From Nomia melanderi (taxonomy: Eukaryota > Arthropoda > Insecta > Hymenoptera > Halictidae), in NCBI RefSeq assembly GCF_051020985.1, contig NC_135003.1:7309501-7373500 (forward strand): a DNA stretch of 64,000 nucleotides, written 5' to 3'. Positions 58,580 to 64,000 of the stretch are shown piece by piece. A program made the translations under genes and the position numbers. How positions within the stretch are numbered: position 1 is the first letter of the stretch; every line of letters starts with the position of its first letter. The notes beneath the pieces were generated by a model. The model searched no databases. It saw only the letters and a program-made list of their open reading frames with translations, and was not told where the DNA came from.

Positions 58580-58823
58580 TTAATCCTTTGCAGTCGAAAG
58601 TTTTGCATTAGAAATATTCAACATTTTCCGATCAGGTATAGACGATATTCTTTGAATTTAACTACTGAGAAACACACATAAACTAAGAAATAAAATGATT
58701 GCACTCCAATATTTCACATACCGATACATTGTACAAAGTCTAAAATTATACATAAGACTTTAGAATTTTGCTATACCAGATTAAGTGGTGACTGAGAGTC
58801 ACCTCTCAAGTGCAAAGGCTTAA
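58580..58823. mobile_element. TTAA-flanked MITE (pair of 54.9 kb)
   Basis: Ends are TTAATCCTTTGCAGTC and, reversed, TTAAGCCTTTGCACTT (13 of 16 match). Near the right end is a short palindrome GGTGACT-GAG-AGTCACC. 244 bp and no coding. It is homologous over about 190 bp to 54980-55173, which proves a dispersed family. Confidence 0.6.
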
Positions 58824-61800
58824 AATGAATTTAATACAGATGAACACTGACTCATTTCTTTTAGCACTTTGTAAGATATTTTTCAGAAGCGATTAAAGGT
58901 ATGTTTTCTATACATATTTTTCTACAAAATTTTCATCGCTTTTTTAAGTTTAAAAATATGTAAACGTATTGAAGTTTGGAAGGTTTAAACTGTGGACTGT
59001 AGAATTATTTTACAATCTGAAAACCTTTAGTTATAGAATTTATGTCTTGGAACTTTCAAGCAGAGTAGTTAAGCTCTTAAGCTTTATGCGTCGGGTTCGT
59101 TAGTCTTTTTTAGTCTTTGAATGTTTTATATTCAACCTGTGAGATTCTGAAAATTGAAACTTTTGGAATGAAGAATTTTAAATTATGTAGATTTTTATTC
59201 ATTGAATTCTTGCAGTTCCAAACATTGAACATTCGATTTTCCTGTTCTAACGGCGCTGATATTTTGAACTCTGTATCTTGAAAACTTCGAAATTTGCGAA
59301 CATTATCTTTTGGGGTCAACGAAGTTCTTGAAACTTCTAAAGTTCCTCGAGCAGCAAAGTCTTCGCACTTAATAAATTCAAATCCTCAAACATTTCTATT
59401 CTACAAATCTCTCGATCTTTGTGATTTGTTATCAGTCTTTCAGAGAATAGTCTCCAGTTGTTATTGAAGAAAATTGAGTCATCAGTCGCGAAACAAGCAC
59501 GAACAGCCCAGTTACATTTATCTGTACACACGATCTCAAGTCAAGTGTAGAATTATGAGTCAGTGTGTTTTCGCGAGCTAGATGTCGAACCAAAGGTGTA
59601 AACCCGGCCCCAAACATTATCGTTAAACCCACGCAACAGCCAGGGATGCGAAATTGGACGCAATTGGTGTTGATGGCGCTTGTTGCGGTATTATTTCGTG
59701 TCGCGCGACAATCCAACGTTCCCAATAATAATCGCGGTCATTTTTTCACAATATTTCGCAAAAAGAAACATTAACACTGGCCTCAAGTCCGTATGTGTTC
59801 ACGATTTTTCGACTATACACAAGTTTTCAACTATTTGATATAAAGAAAATATAATAAGAAGAATCATAAATACAAAATAATGGAAACGAAAATTATTTGG
59901 AGACATTCGATGTTAAGAATGCATTTCTTTGTACACTTTGAATAACATTTAAAGTTTGCGCGTTTAAAGTTCAATTTCTCTTCAAATTGGAATGTAACGA
60001 ATTTTGTTGAAAGACAGCTACACTAATGAGTTTTTTGGTTATAAACGATATAAATTCGCTGTAGAAATTGTTTAGAAACTATCGGAAACTTTGGAAATTT
60101 GCTTTTTTGCGAATTTGATGTTTCCAGCGAAGTGTATACAGTGTTTATACAGATTTGTTCTCAGTTTGATTCATAATTAATAGACCTAACGCGATTCTCG
60201 TCCGAGTTTAAGCTGAATCTGACCGAAATCTACTGTGCATTCTGTTAAGCCAATAAACTCGATTGGATATTAGCCAGGTGCAGCGAAAACTTAGCGCTTG
60301 GATAATTCATGGTTAAATACACGTGAACGGGGTTATTCCGAAACAACACCGCGATATAATCGGCTACCCTTTCATCTGAACCTTCTAATTTTCCTTACTT
60401 TCCTTAGTTAATCTCGTTTACAAATCTATTAGACACGTAAATTAGTTCAGTAAAACGTAGTTATTAATACAACAATAACCAATTTATTAATACCTGAAGA
60501 TTGTAGATTAAAAATTCATTTCAAAGTTCGTTGTGATCGAAATAATCGAAAATTTAAAGATACACATTAAATGTTACACTATTTTAATTTCAATCAAACC
60601 TGAAAATATGCTTTCCTTAAAGAAAATTTTTAAAGAGAATTTTGATAAAAATCAGGATTACCCAACTAATTATTGAAAAGAGTTTCAGAAAATAAATGAA
60701 GTTCATTTATGAAACTGTGATATATAAGGTAACGTTCAACGTTTTTCCACAAATGAAGTCGAATTAATTTAGACGTGTAATACTACAGAAAAACGTATCT
60801 TTATGACGCTTCGTAAACTTTCTTATTAATCGCATCGTGAATAATCATGCGTATAACAACGTCAATTCGATTTCAGTAAAAAGGTACTTACTCACATAGC
60901 CAACTGAGGATATCGTACCACCGATACGTCATCGTTACACGCTCGTATCAACAGCGATTCCGAAGCGGTTACGCGTAATTAATTCAGAAGTCGGTTTATC
61001 GACCTTTGCATTCCGGTAAAATGAATGGCAGGAGAATATTCGCGACAAATTAAACGGCCGAGCAGTAAAAGTAACGTTTTCGTTTAACGCTGATATTGTA
61101 ATCAGGTAATGGCCGCCCTCGTCGTAATACGTTGTCGGAATAACAAATCAATCGGACAAACGCATCGATCTTTAGCCGTGATTGCAATATGCAAAAAAGT
61201 AGCGAATATAAAATTAACTTAAAAGCTTACTCGAAATATGAAATTATTCAACGTTAGACATCGTGGTGCGATGAAATTACCGCCATCATAATACGGGATA
61301 AATGCAAACTGCGCGCTACACCGCATTGATTTTAACATTCGTGAGAATTTATCGAAATACATTGTGGAATATGTTTTATTAAAACTTCCATTACAGTGAT
61401 TGCTATGCAACACGTGATCCTTGATTAAAAGTATTTTATTTTGTAAACCGATATATGTTCGTTTAACTACAACGCAGAATACCGCAGAATGTAAATGAAT
61501 TTTCCCAATTAATCGAACTTCTGACGCACTGATTTTATTGTTGAAAATGGAATGTCATTCATTTTGTTTGTTCAGAATTAATATTACATAATGTAAGATT
61601 AGGGATTGTGAATATTTTGATTAATATTCTGGATCCCCTTTTTCATGTGTATTTTTTGATAGGAGAAATAATTCAAAATGTCGAAGGAAACATCTATCAT
61701 CCTCTGCTTCCTGTTTGCATTATAACCCAGTCGATGCAGGAATCGATTTGCTAATCGCAGGTTCCTGCGACGAACCAATTTCGCTTTAATCTCGCGTGTA

Positions 61801-64000
61801 AGTAGTATGATATATTCAAGCGATAAGAAAATATATATTTATTCACAAACTAATTTATAACGTTAATTATAAAAGTGCAAATGTATGTCTCACATGTTTG
61901 TACGCTTTTTATAATTTTTCTAATTAAACTTGACAAAAGCAGAATTGTTTTTACGATGCAAGCAAATACTATGTCCAAAAAATATAATTCATTACATAAT
62001 AAATTTAATTTATAAATATAATAATGCTTTTACTGATTCAAAAGAATTTTTAATTTAAAATACAACAGAATTACATATGATATTTGATAAGAAAATAAAA
62101 ACTATGTTTTTCAACCGTCAGTATGGAACTGCATTCCACATTTTCTCACTATCCGAATTCCAATTTCAATCCTAAAGTAACAAAATCCTAAAATAAATTA
62201 TTTAAAAGTGAATTCAACAAAATTCAAGCTTAAAGAGACTCAACAAATACATACGTAGCTTCGATTCTGGATTCGGCACACCAATTTATAAAATAGGAAA
62301 TTCCTATAAACAACCATCGTTCGATGTTAACTTATTTTTCAAGGAACATAATACGACGCGTAAAACTAGTGGGAATAAGGAAATTTGAATTAAATCGAGG
62401 ATTGTGTTTTTATGTATATCAAACAACAACATTATTCTCTACCGTTTTTAATGTAGCGATTTTCATGCGCGGGCAGCGTGCAATTTCTGCGGCTCCGCGG
62501 AGAAAAAAAATCTGCTTTAAGCGAAGGGATTTAAAATTTTCGCTGGCGGGAGACCTTCCGTTATTTACTCGGCGGTAGACAAACGACGGGAACGATCTCA
62601 TTTTTGAGCGAACGCGTTCGCGGCGGATTGCACGGCGGAATTGACCACGAGGCTGATCATTGAAGCCGTGGAGGCAAGCGGAATTAGCCGGGTACAACGC
62701 GTATAAACATTAAAGTGCGCACAAAAGACTGGCGTAATCAAGAGTTCCCGCGACGCTCCCCATGAATTCATGGTGTATTACCTTTTTGACGAGGGAAATT
62801 GTGCGGCCGTACGTTTGTTCCCAAACTTTTTTAATAAAGAATTTGTTGCCGGCAATGAGGCTTCCCTTTCGCCGTGGAATAACAAAAGTTCCACGGGTTA
62901 TATTACCTCAGTGATAAATTGCCGGGCGTAGTAACACAAAGACAGCGAACAGATTCTCGGGGAACATTAGTCTGCATGCGCGAAACACGGGCCGGGCTTT
63001 AAGATATAAAAGCTCCTTCGCGGGACACGAAATACGCGATAAAAAGCACGCCGTGATGTTGCTGAATAACAATTGCTGCCACGTTAAGGAGGGGATGCGT
63101 ATGACGAAAGTAAATGAGTATTTAAGCATACGAAATCTTGTAATATTTCACTTATCTATCGCAAAAGATTGTTGATATCAAAGAGAATAATATAGTTCAA
63201 TTAGAATTGAATGAAATATTAGTACACCACGTTCACCGAACTTTTAAAACAAATTTCTTTCATTTGGTAACAATATTTAGTACAAATATTATAAAAACCA
63301 TTACAAATATAAATAAAAGAGTAATAGGTTTCTATAATATTCTTCAATATTATTTGAGTAAGAAATTCCATTAACTATCCATAGAATATAAATATACACC
63401 TTATAGAAGAAATTATAGAAAAATAAATCTATTCTACATTTCACCTTACCGTTTCACATAACCTCACTTTTGTTCGGTTCGCGCTGCCATTTCACTGATG
63501 CTCAGCCGAAATACGACAAATAGTAACCATCCCCCACACCGACTAAAATTCCCTAGTATCTTCTTGCGTTCGGCATTAAGCCGGACAATGAGCTCGAGAT
63601 AACTCGAGGAACAATCGCGGTGGAGGGTACGAAATATAAGTAACCCGCTGCGAATATCGGAAGGAACCACTCCGGGGCGAAAGTCGATGGAGAGGGCGAG
63701 GGGTAATCTGACTGTGATTTCTCCCGGATATTCTTTGGTTTTAATGGATGGTCCTTAGACCAGAAGGGTGGAGAAGGGGTGAGGTCGCTACGAGTGTACT
63801 TGGCTGAAGTATCCCCGTGGCCAGGAAATGAAAAAATCATTGAACGACAACGAGGCGCGCGGAAACCCGTGGAACGGGGCGATGAAAGGGCGAACGAAGG
63901 GCGAAGAACGACGTCCACGAAAAAGCCAGAAGTGACTCTCCCGTCGATAAATTACAAGCCTCACAATCCGCCCTTCAAAGTGTGAACGTTTCAGCCCATG

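Larger units (their letters stand above)
51972..64000. other. No supported exon; repeat-rich non-coding DNA
   Basis: Twelve kb without a convincing coding exon. CpG-rich patches (52.0-52.4, 53.7-54.7, 55.4-55.7, 58.1-58.5, 62.5-63.0, 63.5-64.0 kb) give overlapping frames on both strands without splice support. The 122-codon plus-strand frame at 57476-57844 is hydrophobic but AT-driven and unrecognised. Several short repeat elements and a microsatellite are listed separately. Confidence 0.45.

Noticed and set aside
60892..60930. Minus-strand ATG followed by an ideal GTGAGTAAGT donor
   Set aside because: Only about 12 residues (MTYRWYDILSWL), too short for a signal peptide; may be chance or an untranslated exon.
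63553..63918. 121-codon minus-strand frame near the window end
   Set aside because: Overlaps open frames on both strands in a GC-rich patch; Ser/Pro-rich, unrecognised; no splice evidence.
1..64000. tRNA genes and known conserved insect miRNAs
   Set aside because: Checked by eye for GGTTCGAATCC-type boxes with cloverleaf context and for well-known insect miRNA mature sequences; nothing acceptable was found. An automated scan would be more sensitive.

Overview
The window is insect nuclear DNA: AT-rich introns with CpG-rich patches, short spliced coding islands with GT-AG borders, microsatellites and many short inverted-repeat DNA elements. The protein content and the TTAA-element load suggest a hymenopteran, probably a bee. 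The species call is inference; the cell-adhesion gene below is clear.

Region 1 (1-6.4 kb, plus strand) holds two gene pieces. The first is the 3' end of a Glu/Lys-rich protein (2-892). The second is an unusual spliced gene, here reconstructed as 1656-1783 + 2075-3997 + 4342-6153. It encodes at least 1286 residues made of four copies of a papain-like-looking domain, arranged as two [domain - basic linker - domain] modules. The long open frames ending at 4081 and beginning near 4342 look like two genes, but a GTGAGG donor at 3998 and an acceptor at 4341 join them in frame in the middle of the third domain.

Region 2 (9.4-41.6 kb, minus strand) is fasciclin-3 (Fas3), a homophilic immunoglobulin-superfamily adhesion protein. 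Six phase-compatible exons cover Ig1, Ig2 (two exons), Ig3 (two exons) and the transmembrane segment. The tail is alternative: either one exon at 24350-24579 ending in a PDZ-ligand-like TPV, or a 31-nt microexon (12526-12556) plus 9958-10126 and 9383-9580, carrying IVYAEL and TEYAEI tyrosine motifs. A possible 18-nt cassette microexon lies at 30165-30182. The signal-peptide exon was not found; it is either hidden in the upstream 22 kb or beyond the window.

Region 3 (41.6-64 kb) shows no convincing coding exon and is probably the Fas3 first intron or upstream intergenic DNA. Fas3 introns and this region carry many TTAA-flanked (piggyBac-type) short elements, one of them with a broken transposase N-terminus (31229-31832), plus two TA-flanked Tc1/mariner/pogo-type elements, several strong hairpins and an (AC)n(CT)n array.
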